Shown: positions 8,729 to 18,152, counted from the first letter of the stretch. The stretch is 41,964 nt of DNA from a candidate division Zixibacteria bacterium SM23_73_2 (GCA_001304315.1 LJUW01000021.1:1-41964); one strand, 5' to 3'. The notes: a model not told the origin generated them from the letters alone. Numbers and translations: made by a program.

Positions 8729-8999
8729 CTTTCTTCTCCTCCTTTGGTTTTTCAGTCACCCAAATAGCGAACTCAGGACATATGGTCTCACAGAGCTTAC
8801 AAAAGAGACACTGATCGGGATTCTTCACGTAGGGGGGGTGATAACCCTTAACGTTGAACTCATCCGAAAGCTCCAGAACGTCTTTGGGACAGTACTCCAC
8901 ACAGAATGCACAGCCTTTGCACCTGTCCTTGATGATGTGAATCTCGCCGATAGTGACTTCGATTTCATCCGAATCCAGAGGCTTTCTCCAGAATTTCAT
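8718..8999 (-). CDS. korD: 2-oxoacid:ferredoxin oxidoreductase, delta (2[4Fe-4S] ferredoxin) subunit
   Basis: A 93-residue ferredoxin-type subunit with two cluster motifs, CKGCAFCVEYCP near residue 29 and CLFCKLCETICP near 63. It wires the thiamine enzyme to external ferredoxin. GGAGC lies six bases before the ATG. The last codons overlap the TTG start of korA. A 113-base gap separates it from sucD; no convincing promoter or terminator is visible in that gap, so co-transcription with sucCD is likely. Confidence 0.93.
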   Translation of the reverse strand: MKFWRKPLDSDEIEVTIGEIHIIKDRCKGCAFCVEYCPKDVLELSDEFNVKGYHPPYVKNPDQCLFCKLCETICPEFAIWVTEKPKEEKKVES

Positions 9000-9112
9000 T
9001 TTATTGCTCCTTTTATCCTTATCAAATTTATATACTCTTTTAAATCCCGTTTTTTTGAGTTTCAGAAAGAAAATGTCTGTTTTACAGAGCCCTTGCCAGA
9101 CTTTTCAGGAAA

Positions 9113-10105
9113 TCACCTTCTTTTCCTGGTTTTTTTTGTCTTCTTTGATTTGGCTGAAGCTTTATTTCTTACAACCTTCTTGACTTTTTTTACATCGGGC
9201 TTTTTCTCTCTTTTTTTAGTCGATTTTCTCTTAAGCTTGTTCAATTCGTTAATAATTAGGGTTGCCACCTCAGCCGGAGTGGATGCGACCTTTATTTTCG
9301 CCTTTCCAAACGCTTCGATTTTCTCCTTGGCCGTTCCAGAACCTCCGGAGATAATGGCACCTGCATGCCCCATCCTTTTACCCGGGGGAGCAGTCCTTCC
9401 AGCAACGAAAGCCACCACCGGCTTTTTCATATTCTTCTTTATGAACTGTGCTGCTTCCTCCTCATCGGTTCCGCCTATCTCCCCTATCAGAACAACTGCT
9501 TTGGTCTGAGGATCTTTTTCGAACATGGAGAGACAGTCGATGAAATTTGTTCCGATGATCTGATCCCCTCCGATTCCGATGCAGGTGGATTGACCCAGGT
9601 CATTTGAGGTCAGGTGATACACCACTTCATAGGTTAAGGTACCGCTCCGGGAAACCACTCCGACATTACCCTTCTTGTGAATATGACCCGGCATTATCCC
9701 CACCTTGGACACTTCAGGAGTGATAACCCCGGGACTGTTGGGACCCACCATTCTGGTCTCGGTGTTTTTAAGATAATTGTAAACCTTAAGCATATCGTTT
9801 GCCGGAACCCCCTCGGAGATGCAGACAATCAATTTCACTCCGGCATCTGTAGCCTCATAAATAGCATCCACCGCGAATTTTGCAGGAACGTAGATAACCG
9901 AGGTGTTAGCTTTCTCTTTCTCAACCGCTTCTTTTACCGAGTTAAAGACCGGAATTCCGTCCACTGATTCTCCTCCTTTTCCGGGAGTAACCCCGGCAAC
10001 TATCTTGGTGCCATATAATTTCATCTGCCTGGCATGAAATGAGCCATCCCTTCCGGTTATTCCCTGAACAACAACCCTGGTGTTTTTATCAACTAAAATG
10101 CTCAA
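9113..10105 (-). CDS. sucD: Succinyl-CoA synthetase alpha subunit with an unusual basic C-terminal tail
   Basis: The 330-residue alpha subunit of succinyl-CoA ligase, which interconverts succinyl-CoA and succinate with ATP or GTP formation. CoA-binding residues lie near [14 protein letters not shown] (about 15-28), SEGVP and GPNSPGVI follow, and the phosphorylated histidine is in [17 protein letters not shown] (about residue 250). The start is TTG at 10103-10105, preceded by AGGAGG at six bases. SucD normally ends shortly after the helix containing ATLIINEL. Here about 45 further residues follow, almost all Lys, Arg, Ser and Val, of a type rare in this enzyme. Confidence 0.93.
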   Translation of the reverse strand: MSILVDKNTRVVVQGITGRDGSFHARQMKLYGTKIVAGVTPGKGGESVDGIPVFNSVKEAVEKEKANTSVIYVPAKFAVDAIYEATDAGVKLIVCISEGVPANDMLKVYNYLKNTETRMVGPNSPGVITPEVSKVGIMPGHIHKKGNVGVVSRSGTLTYEVVYHLTSNDLGQSTCIGIGGDQIIGTNFIDCLSMFEKDPQTKAVVLIGEIGGTDEEEAAQFIKKNMKKPVVAFVAGRTAPPGKRMGHAGAIISGGSGTAKEKIEAFGKAKIKVASTPAEVATLIINELNKLKRKSTKKREKKPDVKKVKKVVRNKASAKSKKTKKTRKRR

Positions 10106-10219
10106 TTTTTTCCTCCTACGCTTTGATTTATTCTTTCTGATTTTTATTCACAACTCAGTACAATTCAATTTAATAATTAATCATAGTCGAAAAATTCATT
10201 CACCTTTAGAAACTCAAAT

Positions 10220-11353
10220 TTATCCTTTGCTCAACTCAATCGCCTTTTTCACCACATCAACCATCGAAGACGTCGCAGTTAAATTTACTTCTTCCAATAT
10301 CTTTCTTGCCTCATCCTCGTTGGTTCCGGTCAACCTGACAACTATGGGTACAGTGGGTTTCAGTTCCTTAACAGCCTGAACAATGCCATTGGCAACATCA
10401 TCGCAGCGGGTTATCCCACCGAAGATGTTAAAAAGGACAGCTTTAACGTTGGGATCTTTCAAGATTATCCTCATCGCATTCAGTACCTTCTCAGGACTGG
10501 AGCTACCCCCGATATCCAGAAAGTTGGCAGGCTCCTGGCCGAAGTGCTTGACCAGATCCATGGTAGCCATGGCAAGCCCGGCACCGTTGACGATGCAGCC
10601 GATGTTACCGTCTAATTTCACAAATGATAGATCAGCCTCCCTGGCTTGCAGCTCAGAGGGATCCTCTGCACCTTTGTCTCTTAAGTCTTCGATCTCAGGG
10701 TGCCGGGGAAGTCCGGAATCGTCAATGTTAATTTTAGCGTCCAGAGCCCATACCTCACCATCAGGCGTGGTAATAAAGGGATTTATCTCAGCTAAGGAAC
10801 AGTCGTTTTCCATAAAAGCAGAATAAAGCTTTTTAATAACATCAGCTGCTTTCATGGCTGTCTTGAATTCGGGATAAAGCTTGACACCCAAATCCCTTGC
10901 CTGAAAGGTCTGTAAACCCAGAAGGGGATCCACCTCCAGTTTGAATATCTTCTCCGGAGTTTTTTTGGCAACCTCCTCGATGTCTATACCTCCTGCCGGC
11001 GATACCATAACCACCGGCCTTTTGGATTTTCGGTCCACGATTACGCCAATGTAAGCCTCCGAGGAGATATCAGCAGCCTCGGTGATCAAAACCTTTTTCA
11101 CCGGTATACCCTTGATCTCCATCCCCAGGATATCCTGAGCATATTGATATGCATCATCCGGGGATTTCGCATATTTTATCCCACCAGCTTTTCCTCTTCC
11201 CCCCACATGCACCTGAGCTTTAACCATCACCGGCCCTCCGATTCTCTGGGCTATGTTCTTAGCTTCCTCAGCAGATTCTGCAACTTCCCCGGGCTGAACC
11301 GGTATGCCATACCTTTTGAAAATGTCCTTTGCCTGATACTCGTGAATTTTCAT
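10220..11353 (-). CDS. sucC: Succinyl-CoA synthetase beta subunit (ADP-forming type)
   Basis: A 377-residue beta subunit. The ATP-grasp N-terminus reads MKIHEYQAKDIFKRYGIPV, with VHVGGRGKAGG at about 48-58, the metal-binding region ENDCSLAEINPF near 195, and the C-terminal ligase domain with NIFGGITRCD near 317. The ATG is preceded by AGGAG at five bases. It is the first gene of the locus, behind a promoter at 11481-11510. With Kor it forms the succinate to 2-oxoglutarate segment of the TCA cycle, usable in the oxidative or reductive direction. Confidence 0.95.
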   Translation of the reverse strand: MKIHEYQAKDIFKRYGIPVQPGEVAESAEEAKNIAQRIGGPVMVKAQVHVGGRGKAGGIKYAKSPDDAYQYAQDILGMEIKGIPVKKVLITEAADISSEAYIGVIVDRKSKRPVVMVSPAGGIDIEEVAKKTPEKIFKLEVDPLLGLQTFQARDLGVKLYPEFKTAMKAADVIKKLYSAFMENDCSLAEINPFITTPDGEVWALDAKINIDDSGLPRHPEIEDLRDKGAEDPSELQAREADLSFVKLDGNIGCIVNGAGLAMATMDLVKHFGQEPANFLDIGGSSSPEKVLNAMRIILKDPNVKAVLFNIFGGITRCDDVANGIVQAVKELKPTVPIVVRLTGTNEDEARKILEEVNLTATSSMVDVVKKAIELSKG

Positions 11354-11480
11354 CTTATCTCCTGTTGGTTATTTCTATAACTTTAATCAGAATCTCAAAT
11401 TTTTCTAAAACAAAAAATCGACTGCTTCTTTTTTATTCTTAATCTAAAGGATTAACTCAATTAAATTCTCAAAAAACATT

Positions 11481-11510
11481 TTTATATCATAGCCTGTCTC
11501 AAATTGTCAA
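11481..11510 (-). promoter_or_regulatory. Sigma70-type promoter for the sucCD-kor-hdr locus
   Basis: On the minus strand a perfect TTGACA (11505-11510) is followed after 18 bases by TATAAA (11481-11486). Transcription would start near 11474, giving a leader of about 120 bases before sucC. The leader is A/T-rich and I see no clear riboswitch fold in it. The remainder of the gap to the cca gene at 11596 holds no gene. Confidence 0.65.
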
Positions 11511-11595
11511 AAAAAAGCTTTCACATAAAATCAAGTTTCATTCCGGTGCTGTTCATACAATTTAGTTATTTTTTTCACAAAGTCCACTAAATTTT

Positions 11596-12966
11596 TTATT
11601 TTTTTTCCTTTGTCCAAAACTTTTTTGCCTCCTCCAAAAGCCTTTCTTTCCTATTCAATTCAGGGTAATCCAGAACCAGATCCAACAGATGGTTCAGGAT
11701 TTTTCCGACCAGAGGACCCGGTTCTAGATCGAATTCCTTCATTATCTCGTTTCCGTCGATCTGAAGATCCTTTAATCCAAAAGGAGGCTTTTTCTTAATC
11801 TCCAGTTTTATCCTTTCCTCAAACTCGTCGATATCGAAAGTTTCCCCACCCTTCCCCTGAGCTATTATATCCGCCCTGCGTAGTTCCAGAAGGTCGAAGA
11901 TGTTTTCTTTTCCGACCCGGTTTATTAATCTCCTTAAACCTTTATCTGTAACTGCGGTGGTGAACATATGTTTATCCACTAAAAGCTTAACCCTGGATAT
12001 CACCTCATTTGAATATCTCAATCTGGTTAAAATCCTCTGGGAAACCAAAGCACCTTTTTTCTCATGTCCGTAAAAGGTTGCCCCTTCAGGGACCAGAGAC
12101 CGGCATTGGGGTTTGGAGATGTCGTGAAAAAGGGCAGCCAACCTCAGCTCCAGCTCCATCGGGGAACTGTCCGTGGTGGTTAAGGAGTGCTCGAAAACAT
12201 CGTATCGGTGATAACCTCCGGGCTGAGTTACTCCAACACAGGCCTCCAGTTCCGGAAGTATGTGTTTTAAAATTCCGGTCTTATGCATCAACCTGAAGCC
12301 GATGGAGGGCTTTTTCGCCCGGGTTAGAAGCTTGCTCAGTTCCAGCTGAATCCTTTCAGGCGAAACCGTTTTTATCAGCTCAGCGTTTTCGCAGATTTTC
12401 TGGAAGGTCTTTTTCTCAAGCTCGAACTCGAATCGGGCAGCAAACTGAACCCCTCTCAACATCCTCAAGGGATCATCCACAAAGGAATTGGGATAGGTAA
12501 TTCTTATCAAGCCCTTTCTTATGTCCTTTTTACCCCCTAAAGGATCAACCAGCTTTTTGGTTGAAAGATCAAATGCCAGGGCATTCATGGTAAAATCCCG
12601 GCGTGCCAGATCATCCTCAACCGAAAGCTGGTGATCGAATTCCACCTTGAAATCCTTATGGCCTAACCCTATGCTGAATTCCTTTCGGGGCAAAGCCAGA
12701 TCAAAGGTTTTTACCTCTTCTTCGAATGAAGGTCTCTTCCAGGGGGAAAACTTTATAACACCGAAGGATCTGCCTACCAGATCGACCTTTCCGTGTTTTT
12801 TCAAAAGATCGATCAACTCATCCATGGGTATGCCGGAAACCAGATAGTCCGCATCCTCATCCGGCAGAACCGGAGAGATGATCCTGTCCCTGACGATCCC
12901 CCCCACCTCATAGATTTTTCCCTTTTTTAAAATCTCGGAGACAATCTGATCGCTTATCTTTGGCAT
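11596..12966 (-). CDS. cca: CCA tRNA nucleotidyltransferase / poly(A) polymerase family protein with HD domain
   Basis: A 456-residue class II nucleotidyltransferase. The head domain has the GGIVRD motif (about 22-27) and the metal-binding DEDADY (about 36-41). RRDFTMNALAFD and DPLRMLRGVQFAARF follow, as in tRNA CCA-adding enzymes. The HD phosphohydrolase domain has ALFHDISKP near residue 290. The enzyme adds or repairs the 3' CCA of tRNA; sequence alone does not separate CCA-, A- or CC-adding forms. No strong ribosome site precedes the ATG, and only ten bases separate it from carbamate kinase, so translation may be coupled to the upstream gene. Confidence 0.9.
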   Translation of the reverse strand: MPKISDQIVSEILKKGKIYEVGGIVRDRIISPVLPDEDADYLVSGIPMDELIDLLKKHGKVDLVGRSFGVIKFSPWKRPSFEEEVKTFDLALPRKEFSIGLGHKDFKVEFDHQLSVEDDLARRDFTMNALAFDLSTKKLVDPLGGKKDIRKGLIRITYPNSFVDDPLRMLRGVQFAARFEFELEKKTFQKICENAELIKTVSPERIQLELSKLLTRAKKPSIGFRLMHKTGILKHILPELEACVGVTQPGGYHRYDVFEHSLTTTDSSPMELELRLAALFHDISKPQCRSLVPEGATFYGHEKKGALVSQRILTRLRYSNEVISRVKLLVDKHMFTTAVTDKGLRRLINRVGKENIFDLLELRRADIIAQGKGGETFDIDEFEERIKLEIKKKPPFGLKDLQIDGNEIMKEFDLEPGPLVGKILNHLLDLVLDYPELNRKERLLEEAKKFWTKEKK

Positions 12967-12976
12967 TTTAAAAAAA

Positions 12977-13933
12977 CTAAGAACCTTTCACCAGCCTGGT
13001 TCCTGCTTTCCCCTTCACCGAGTCAAAGGCTTTCTCTATCGAGGTTATTATCACCTCTTTTCCCCCTGACTCCAGAAAGGAAATCGCTGCCTCTATTTTA
13101 GGTCCCATGCTACCCGGAGGAAAGTGTTTCTCCTTTAGATATTTTTTTGCCTCAGGCAATGTCATCTCATTCAGGTCCCTCTGCAAAAGGGTGCCAAAAT
13201 GCAGGGCCACCTTCTCCACCCCGGTCAAGATCAAAAGCAGCTCTGCCCCGATATCCCTGGCTAAGACCGCAGAAGCTCGGTCCTTATCTATTACCGCATC
13301 CACCCCCTCAAGACCTCCATCCTCTCTTCTGCAGACCGGAATTCCACCACCACCAGCTGCTATAACCACGATGCCATTTTTCACCAGAGATTTAATGGTA
13401 TCCTTTTCAACTATCTCCAAAGGCATAGGCGACGGAACCACCCTTCTCCAGCCCCTTTTGGAATCCTCTTTAATTACCCAGCCCCTCTTTTTTTTGTATT
13501 TCTTAGCTTCTTCCTTAGTGTAAAACTGTCCGATATATTTGGTGGGATTCTTTATGGAAGGGTCCTCTTTGTCAACCACAACCTGGGTGACGATGGTGAC
13601 CACCTCCCTTTTTATCTTCTCCCTTCTTAATCTATTCTCCAGACACTGCTCAATCATATAACCCATTCCTCCCTCGGTATCCGCCACACAGATCTGCAAG
13701 GGTAAAATAGGTGCTTTATCCCTCGCAAGCTCTACCCTCAGGACAGCATTCCCCACCTGGGGACCATTTCCGTGGGCTATGGCTAAGTTGTATCCTGATC
13801 TTATGAGCTCGACTATCCCACCTAAAGACCGGTTGGTGTTCTTGAACTGATTGGGAATGGTATCCTCTTCATCATTTCTGGATATGGCATTTCCGCCCAG
13901 TGCAACCACCGCTGTCTTTTTCTTTCTCATCAT
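12977..13933 (-). CDS. arcC: Carbamate kinase
   Basis: A 318-residue member of the amino acid kinase family that makes ATP from carbamoyl phosphate and ADP, or the reverse. The N-terminal VALGGNAI (about residues 10-17), AHGNGPQVGN (about 54-63) and the central GIVVIAAGGGGIPV (about 192-205) are family signatures, and DKDRASAVLARDIGA follows. The length is normal. No arginine deiminase or ornithine carbamoyltransferase gene lies in the window. Instead it follows the cPGS-like gene by 91 bases and precedes cca by ten, so it may act in some other carbamoyl phosphate pathway. Confidence 0.93.
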   Translation of the reverse strand: MMRKKKTAVVALGGNAISRNDEEDTIPNQFKNTNRSLGGIVELIRSGYNLAIAHGNGPQVGNAVLRVELARDKAPILPLQICVADTEGGMGYMIEQCLENRLRREKIKREVVTIVTQVVVDKEDPSIKNPTKYIGQFYTKEEAKKYKKKRGWVIKEDSKRGWRRVVPSPMPLEIVEKDTIKSLVKNGIVVIAAGGGGIPVCRREDGGLEGVDAVIDKDRASAVLARDIGAELLLILTGVEKVALHFGTLLQRDLNEMTLPEAKKYLKEKHFPPGSMGPKIEAAISFLESGGKEVIITSIEKAFDSVKGKAGTRLVKGS

Positions 13934-14024
13934 TATAAATTAGTTCTCGATCTGAAGGGAACTATCCAACAAAGATAGCTTTAAGATCATCAGATGTCTA
14001 AAGAATTAATCCTGTGATCTATTC

Positions 14025-15293
14025 CTATTTACTTTGTAACTTTCCTGTCCTTTTTAAAAAATCGGATATTATATCCGTTAAATCGGGTTTCCCGGTAGCG
14101 ATAATTACAGAATCGCACTCGGTCGTGTTTATGGTTTTTTCAAGATCGGAGATCTGTTTTTTGCCGTAGCCAATGGCCGGAAGAAGAGGTCCGATGTCGG
14201 GATATTTCTCAAAGGTTTTTTTGATTTCCCCGAAAATCCAGGGCCGGGGATCAACAATCCTTTTGGCTCTGAATTTTTCAGCTGCCACCACACCTGCCCC
14301 GTATCCCATCCCCCCATGGGTTAAGGTGGGACCATCCTCGACCACCAAAACCTCCTTACCCATTATTACCTCCGGATCCTCAACGAAAATCGGCGAAGCG
14401 GCTTCGATTATTTGAGCTTGGGGATTCTCGCGCTTGATATTGGTTCTCACCAATTCAACGTTTTCCGAATCCGCGGTGACGATCTTATTTATCACCACAA
14501 CATCAGCCAGAACAAGGTTGGTCTCTCCAGGAAAATAGCTTATCTCATGCCCGGGTCGGTGAGGATCAACTACGGTAATCAACAAGTCAGGTTGATAAAA
14601 CGCTATATCGTTGTTTCCCCCATCCCATAATATCACGTCCGCTTCCTTCTCCGCTTCAGAGAGTATCACCCTATAATCCACCCCGGCGTAAACCACGGTC
14701 TTTTCTCTTATATGAGGTTCGTACTCCTCCCTTTCCTCGATGGTGCATTTATGCTTATCCAGATCGGAAAGCTTTTCAAATCTCTGGCAGATCTGCTTGG
14801 TCAGATCACCGTAGGGCATGGGATGGCGAACAACCACTACTTTTTTGCCAAAATTCTTTAAAATACGGGAAATTTTTCTGGTGGTCTGGGATTTTCCTGA
14901 TCCGGTCCTGGTGGCACAGATCGCCACCACCGGCTTTTTCGATTTGAGCATGGTCGAATCCTTACCCAGAAGAACAAAATCAGCTCCGGCAGCTAATACG
15001 GTCGAGGCTTTGTGCATCACATAGCTATGCGAGATATCGCTGTAGGAGAAGACAACCTGGTCCACCTCTAACCTCTTGATTAACTTAACCAGATCCTTTT
15101 CCGGCAGGATGGGTATCCCCTGAGGATATAGCTTTCCTGCTAATCTGAATGGGTATTTCCTCCCCTCGATATTGGGAATCTGGGTGGCAGTGAAAGCTAC
15201 CACCTGGTAATCCTTATTATCTCTGAAAACCGTATTGAAATTATGAAAATCCCTTCCCGCTGCACCCATTATCAGAATTTTTTTCCTTTTCAT
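14025..15293 (-). CDS. P-loop protein annotated in relatives as cyclic 2,3-diphosphoglycerate synthetase
   Basis: The 422-residue protein starts at the ATG at 15293, which has AAGGA five bases upstream; the in-frame start 12 codons earlier lacks this. It opens with MKRKKILIMGAAGRDFHNF, a Rossmann-like segment. A P-loop follows near residue 131 (CATRTGSGKSQT), then a Walker-B-like VILWDGGNND near 215 and VVINKI near 264, which makes it a SIMIBI-type NTPase. The archaeal cPGS enzyme cyclises 2,3-bisphosphoglycerate with ATP. Bacterial relatives carry that name by similarity only, and the true substrate is unknown. It lies 72 bases behind the aldehyde dehydrogenase and before carbamate kinase on the same strand, probably in one operon. 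Confidence 0.8.
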   Translation of the reverse strand: MKRKKILIMGAAGRDFHNFNTVFRDNKDYQVVAFTATQIPNIEGRKYPFRLAGKLYPQGIPILPEKDLVKLIKRLEVDQVVFSYSDISHSYVMHKASTVLAAGADFVLLGKDSTMLKSKKPVVAICATRTGSGKSQTTRKISRILKNFGKKVVVVRHPMPYGDLTKQICQRFEKLSDLDKHKCTIEEREEYEPHIREKTVVYAGVDYRVILSEAEKEADVILWDGGNNDIAFYQPDLLITVVDPHRPGHEISYFPGETNLVLADVVVINKIVTADSENVELVRTNIKRENPQAQIIEAASPIFVEDPEVIMGKEVLVVEDGPTLTHGGMGYGAGVVAAEKFRAKRIVDPRPWIFGEIKKTFEKYPDIGPLLPAIGYGKKQISDLEKTINTTECDSVIIATGKPDLTDIISDFLKRTGKLQSK

Positions 15294-15365
15294 AAAATTC
15301 CTTCTCTGAAAATTGAAAGGATAGGCCAAACACCTATCCCTTTTTACTCTATAAATAATTTCAAT

Positions 15366-16865
15366 TTACTCAACAATCTGGTCTATCTGAGCCTTCTGCA
15401 GTCTTTCGCTGAAATCGATGTAGATCGCCTTCCATTCCGAGAACACATCCAAAGCTGCTGTTCCCGCTTCCCGGTGACCGTTTCCGGTATGATTGGTTCC
15501 TCCAAAGGGAAGATGTACCTCCGCTCCGATGGTGGGAGCGTTCACGTAAAAGATTCCGGTGTAGGTATCCCTCATGGCGGTAAATGCCGATTTAATGGAG
15601 GAAGTGTAGATCGAGGCGGAAAGACCGTAGATGGTATCGTTGCATATCTGGATTGCATGTTCTAAATTATCACAGGGTATGATGGAGACCACAGGACCGA
15701 ATATCTCCTCCTGGGCAATCCTCATCTTGGGATCCACGTTTCCGAATACGGTGGGCTGGTGGAAAAAGCCGAATTTATAAAGCTCAGACTCCAGCCTTTT
15801 TCCTCCACATAAAAGCTCGGCACCCTCCTCGATTCCTATCTTCACGTATTCGGTTACCGTGTCCAGCTGGGATTGATTGATCGAGGGCCCCATCTCCACC
15901 TCAGGGTCCAATCCATTTCCGACTTTCAAAGCTTTGGCCCGCTCCACGTATTTTTGGGTGAATTCCTTCAAGACCTTTTTGTGAACTATCACCCTGGAAG
16001 TTGCGGTGCATCTCTGTCCGGTTGTACCAAAACCACCCCATAAAACCCCTTCAACTGCCAAATCAACCTTAGCATCGTCCATAACCATTATCGCATTCTT
16101 CCCCCCCATCTCCAGATGGACATGCCTGAAATCGGGAGCACAGGCCTGGGATACTTTTCTTCCGACCTCGGTCGAGCCGGTGAAGGAGACTACCTTAACA
16201 TCCTTTGACGACATCAGGGGGGTGCCCACAGCCGAGCCTGAGCCGGTGACCAGATTCAAAACTCCTGGAGGTACTCCTGCCTCGTCGCAGACCCGAGCCA
16301 AATTAACTGCGGAAAGCGGGGTGTCGGTTGCCGGCTTGAAAACAACCGTGTTACCCAGGACCAGTGCAGGCATCAGCTTCCAGGAGGGAATGGCCATGGG
16401 AAAATTCCAGGGGGTTATCATGGCACACACTCCTAAAGGCTGTCTTAACGACATCATGAACTTGTCGGGGAGCTCCGAGGGGGTGGTCTGTCCGAACTGC
16501 CGCCTCCCCTCACCCGCCATGTAATAGCTCATGTCTATGGCTTCCTGAACATCTCCCCGCGTCTCTTTGAGTATCTTTCCCATCTCAGCTGTCATCTGCC
16601 GGGCAAAATTCTCCTTTTTCTTAACCAGAATCTCAGCCACCTTGAAAATTATCTCCGCCCTTTTGGGTGCGGGCACAAGCCTCCATTTCTTATAAGCTTC
16701 CTTGGCTGCATCGATTGCTAATTTAACATCCTCTGGATCAGATTTCTGGAAAATGCCTAAAACCTCCCTGGCATCGGCAGGATTTTTGTTCTCGAAAGTT
16801 TTTCTGAATTTGGCTTCCACCCACTCACCATTTATGAAATTATGAAAGACTCTTGTATCAGACAT
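15366..16865 (-). CDS. NAD(P)-dependent aldehyde dehydrogenase
   Basis: A 499-residue aldehyde dehydrogenase superfamily enzyme. The cofactor-binding segment has [14 protein letters not shown] and [11 protein letters not shown] (about 145-180), and FTGSTEVGR lies near 233. The general base Glu is in HLEMGGKNA (about 258) and the nucleophilic Cys in [11 protein letters not shown] (about 291). EEIFGPVVS near 390 is also conserved. The sequence fits the succinate-semialdehyde, aminoadipate-semialdehyde and pyrroline-carboxylate group, but the substrate is not readable. AAGGAGG lies six bases before the ATG, and a strong promoter is at 16895-16922. It is the first gene of a probable operon with the cPGS-like gene, arcC and cca. 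Confidence 0.93.
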   Translation of the reverse strand: MSDTRVFHNFINGEWVEAKFRKTFENKNPADAREVLGIFQKSDPEDVKLAIDAAKEAYKKWRLVPAPKRAEIIFKVAEILVKKKENFARQMTAEMGKILKETRGDVQEAIDMSYYMAGEGRRQFGQTTPSELPDKFMMSLRQPLGVCAMITPWNFPMAIPSWKLMPALVLGNTVVFKPATDTPLSAVNLARVCDEAGVPPGVLNLVTGSGSAVGTPLMSSKDVKVVSFTGSTEVGRKVSQACAPDFRHVHLEMGGKNAIMVMDDAKVDLAVEGVLWGGFGTTGQRCTATSRVIVHKKVLKEFTQKYVERAKALKVGNGLDPEVEMGPSINQSQLDTVTEYVKIGIEEGAELLCGGKRLESELYKFGFFHQPTVFGNVDPKMRIAQEEIFGPVVSIIPCDNLEHAIQICNDTIYGLSASIYTSSIKSAFTAMRDTYTGIFYVNAPTIGAEVHLPFGGTNHTGNGHREAGTAALDVFSEWKAIYIDFSERLQKAQIDQIVE

Positions 16866-16894
16866 TTTTCCTCCTTATAGCTCTGAATACCTGT

Positions 16895-16922
16895 AATATA
16901 AAGGTTTCGACCATTGTGTCAA
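16895..16922 (-). promoter_or_regulatory. Sigma70-type promoter for the aldehyde dehydrogenase operon
   Basis: On the minus strand TTGACA (16917-16922) and TATATT (16895-16900) are separated by 16 bases. The expected start of transcription, near 16888, leaves a leader of about 23 bases that contains the AAGGAGG ribosome site. Confidence 0.65.
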
Positions 16923-17009
16923 CTGATTCATCCCAATACAAAAACCAAATGCGCAGTGTAATTAAATCAATACGTTGAAAAACAATTATAGTTTTAAAAA
17001 GATTTCAAA

Positions 17010-17786
17010 TCAAAGCGAAAGAGCAAGTCCGTCAAAAGCGAACTGGAATCCCTTAATCTTTAATTCATTAGCCCTCTTGGTGATGACCTCTTTTTCCTTT
17101 TCCAACTCAGGTGGAATATGGGTAAACACAGTTGATTTCACCTTTGAGCTTTTAATCAAGGCCAGAAGTCTTTCTATGTCAAGATGCATGCACTCGGTTA
17201 AAAGAATATCAGAATCTGGTAAAATCATCTTCAGATCGTCTAAACCGCCGACATCTCCTGAATAGACGATCTTTTTGTTTTTGAGCCTTATCTCAAGGGA
17301 AAAACTCTCCATTTTATTCAATAACTTTTCTTTCTCAATGATCTTCCCGTTCTCCGCCAGATGCAGGTTCGGGAAAGCCTTTATCTTGAGGTTAGGATCT
17401 TTGTAAAACGATCCCGGTTTTACTGTGTAAAAATATATCTCAAAGCCAAGCTTCTCCTGAAAAAGGTAGAGGGTATTTAAAAAGCTCTTCACCTGGGTCA
17501 TCGATTCCTCGGGAAGGAAAATCTCCAAGCTTTTCTCCCTCTGGGTAAGATACATCATCTGGATAAGTGAGAAAATCCCGATACAATGGTCAGGATGCAT
17601 GTGGGTAATGAATATGGTACTTATTTTATCGTAATCTATTTTATGTTTTAAAATCGAGGAGCTGGTTCCCTCGCCACAATCGAAAAGATAGCTCTGGGAG
17701 TTTGTTTCTAAAACAAAAGAGGAAGATGATCTTTCAGCCTGAGGCATCCCCGAAGCCGATCCTAAAATTACAATTCTTTTGTTCAT
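17010..17786 (-). CDS. Ribonuclease Z-like metallo-beta-lactamase-fold hydrolase
   Basis: A 258-residue protein. The fold signature THMHPDHCIG (HxHxDH, about residues 60-69) binds two zinc ions. A GDVGG motif (about 178) and TECMHLD (about 195) supply further ligands, and FTHIPPE (about 222) takes the place of the final histidine motif. The overall layout is that of RNase Z, which trims tRNA 3' ends, but it is shorter than usual (about 300) and lacks an obvious long exosite arm, so it may be a related hydrolase. GGAG lies seven bases before the ATG, and a promoter is visible at 17888-17915. The gene stands alone. Confidence 0.82.
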   Translation of the reverse strand: MNKRIVILGSASGMPQAERSSSSFVLETNSQSYLFDCGEGTSSSILKHKIDYDKISTIFITHMHPDHCIGIFSLIQMMYLTQREKSLEIFLPEESMTQVKSFLNTLYLFQEKLGFEIYFYTVKPGSFYKDPNLKIKAFPNLHLAENGKIIEKEKLLNKMESFSLEIRLKNKKIVYSGDVGGLDDLKMILPDSDILLTECMHLDIERLLALIKSSKVKSTVFTHIPPELEKEKEVITKRANELKIKGFQFAFDGLALSL

Positions 17787-17887
17787 TTAAAAACTCCAGA
17801 TCTTTCAATTTAAATTAACTAAATATTTTCCCCCTTTAAAAGTCGAATTTGAACCACGCTTACCTTTGTTTCTTTCAAAGGGATTCT

Positions 17888-17915
17888 ATAATAATACTAT
17901 TTCTAATAAAGTCAA
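17888..17915 (-). promoter_or_regulatory. Sigma70-type promoter for the RNase Z-like gene
   Basis: On the minus strand TTGACT (17910-17915) and TATTAT (17888-17893) are 16 bases apart. Transcription would begin near 17881, about 95 bases before the ATG. Confidence 0.55.
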
Positions 17916-17964
17916 TCTAGTTTTTGAAGTTTTTAAAAGAGCACAAAAACTTGTTTTTGCAGCC

Positions 17965-18004
17965 TAGGGGAGCCCCTTGCCTGCCCGTTCCGGGTGGGCT
18001 CCCG
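17965..18004 (+). repeat. Copy 1 of a 40-bp dispersed repeat
   Basis: This block begins TAGGGGAG and contains the shared core CCCTTGCCTGCCCG and an ending in TCCCG. Its reverse-strand counterpart at 40608-40647 matches at 33 of 40 positions by my hand alignment. Both contain internal short palindromes (CCCG...CGGG). The two copies lie about 22 kb apart in opposite orientation. Confidence 0.7.
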
Positions 18005-18010
18005 AAAAAA

Positions 18011-18093
18011 GTAGGTCGAAATTCCAATTTCGACAAACCAGATATCTAATTTAGAAAATCGATCAAAGGGATCAATCCTTCGGATCGACCTAC
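18011..18093. repeat. Nested inverted repeats
   Basis: The outer arms GTAGGTCGA (18011-18019) and TCGACCTAC (18085-18093) are perfectly complementary. Inside lies a perfect hairpin, GTCGAAATTCCAATTTCGAC (18015-18034, 9-bp arms, 2-base loop), and a small ATCC/GGAT hairpin near 18075-18085. It starts just after the 40-bp repeat copy and could be part of the same mobile or structured element. Confidence 0.65.
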
Positions 18094-18152
18094 GAACTTA
18101 CAAGATGAAAAATCAAATTATAAAAGATTTCCAATGATGAACGGTCCTTATT

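Noticed and set aside
1-15293. Archaeal origin because of Hdr, Kor, MvhD and cPGS-like genes
   Set aside because: The same region has sigma70-type promoters, AGGAGG ribosome sites and a bacterial lipoprotein signal, and neighbouring genes encode outer membrane barrels.
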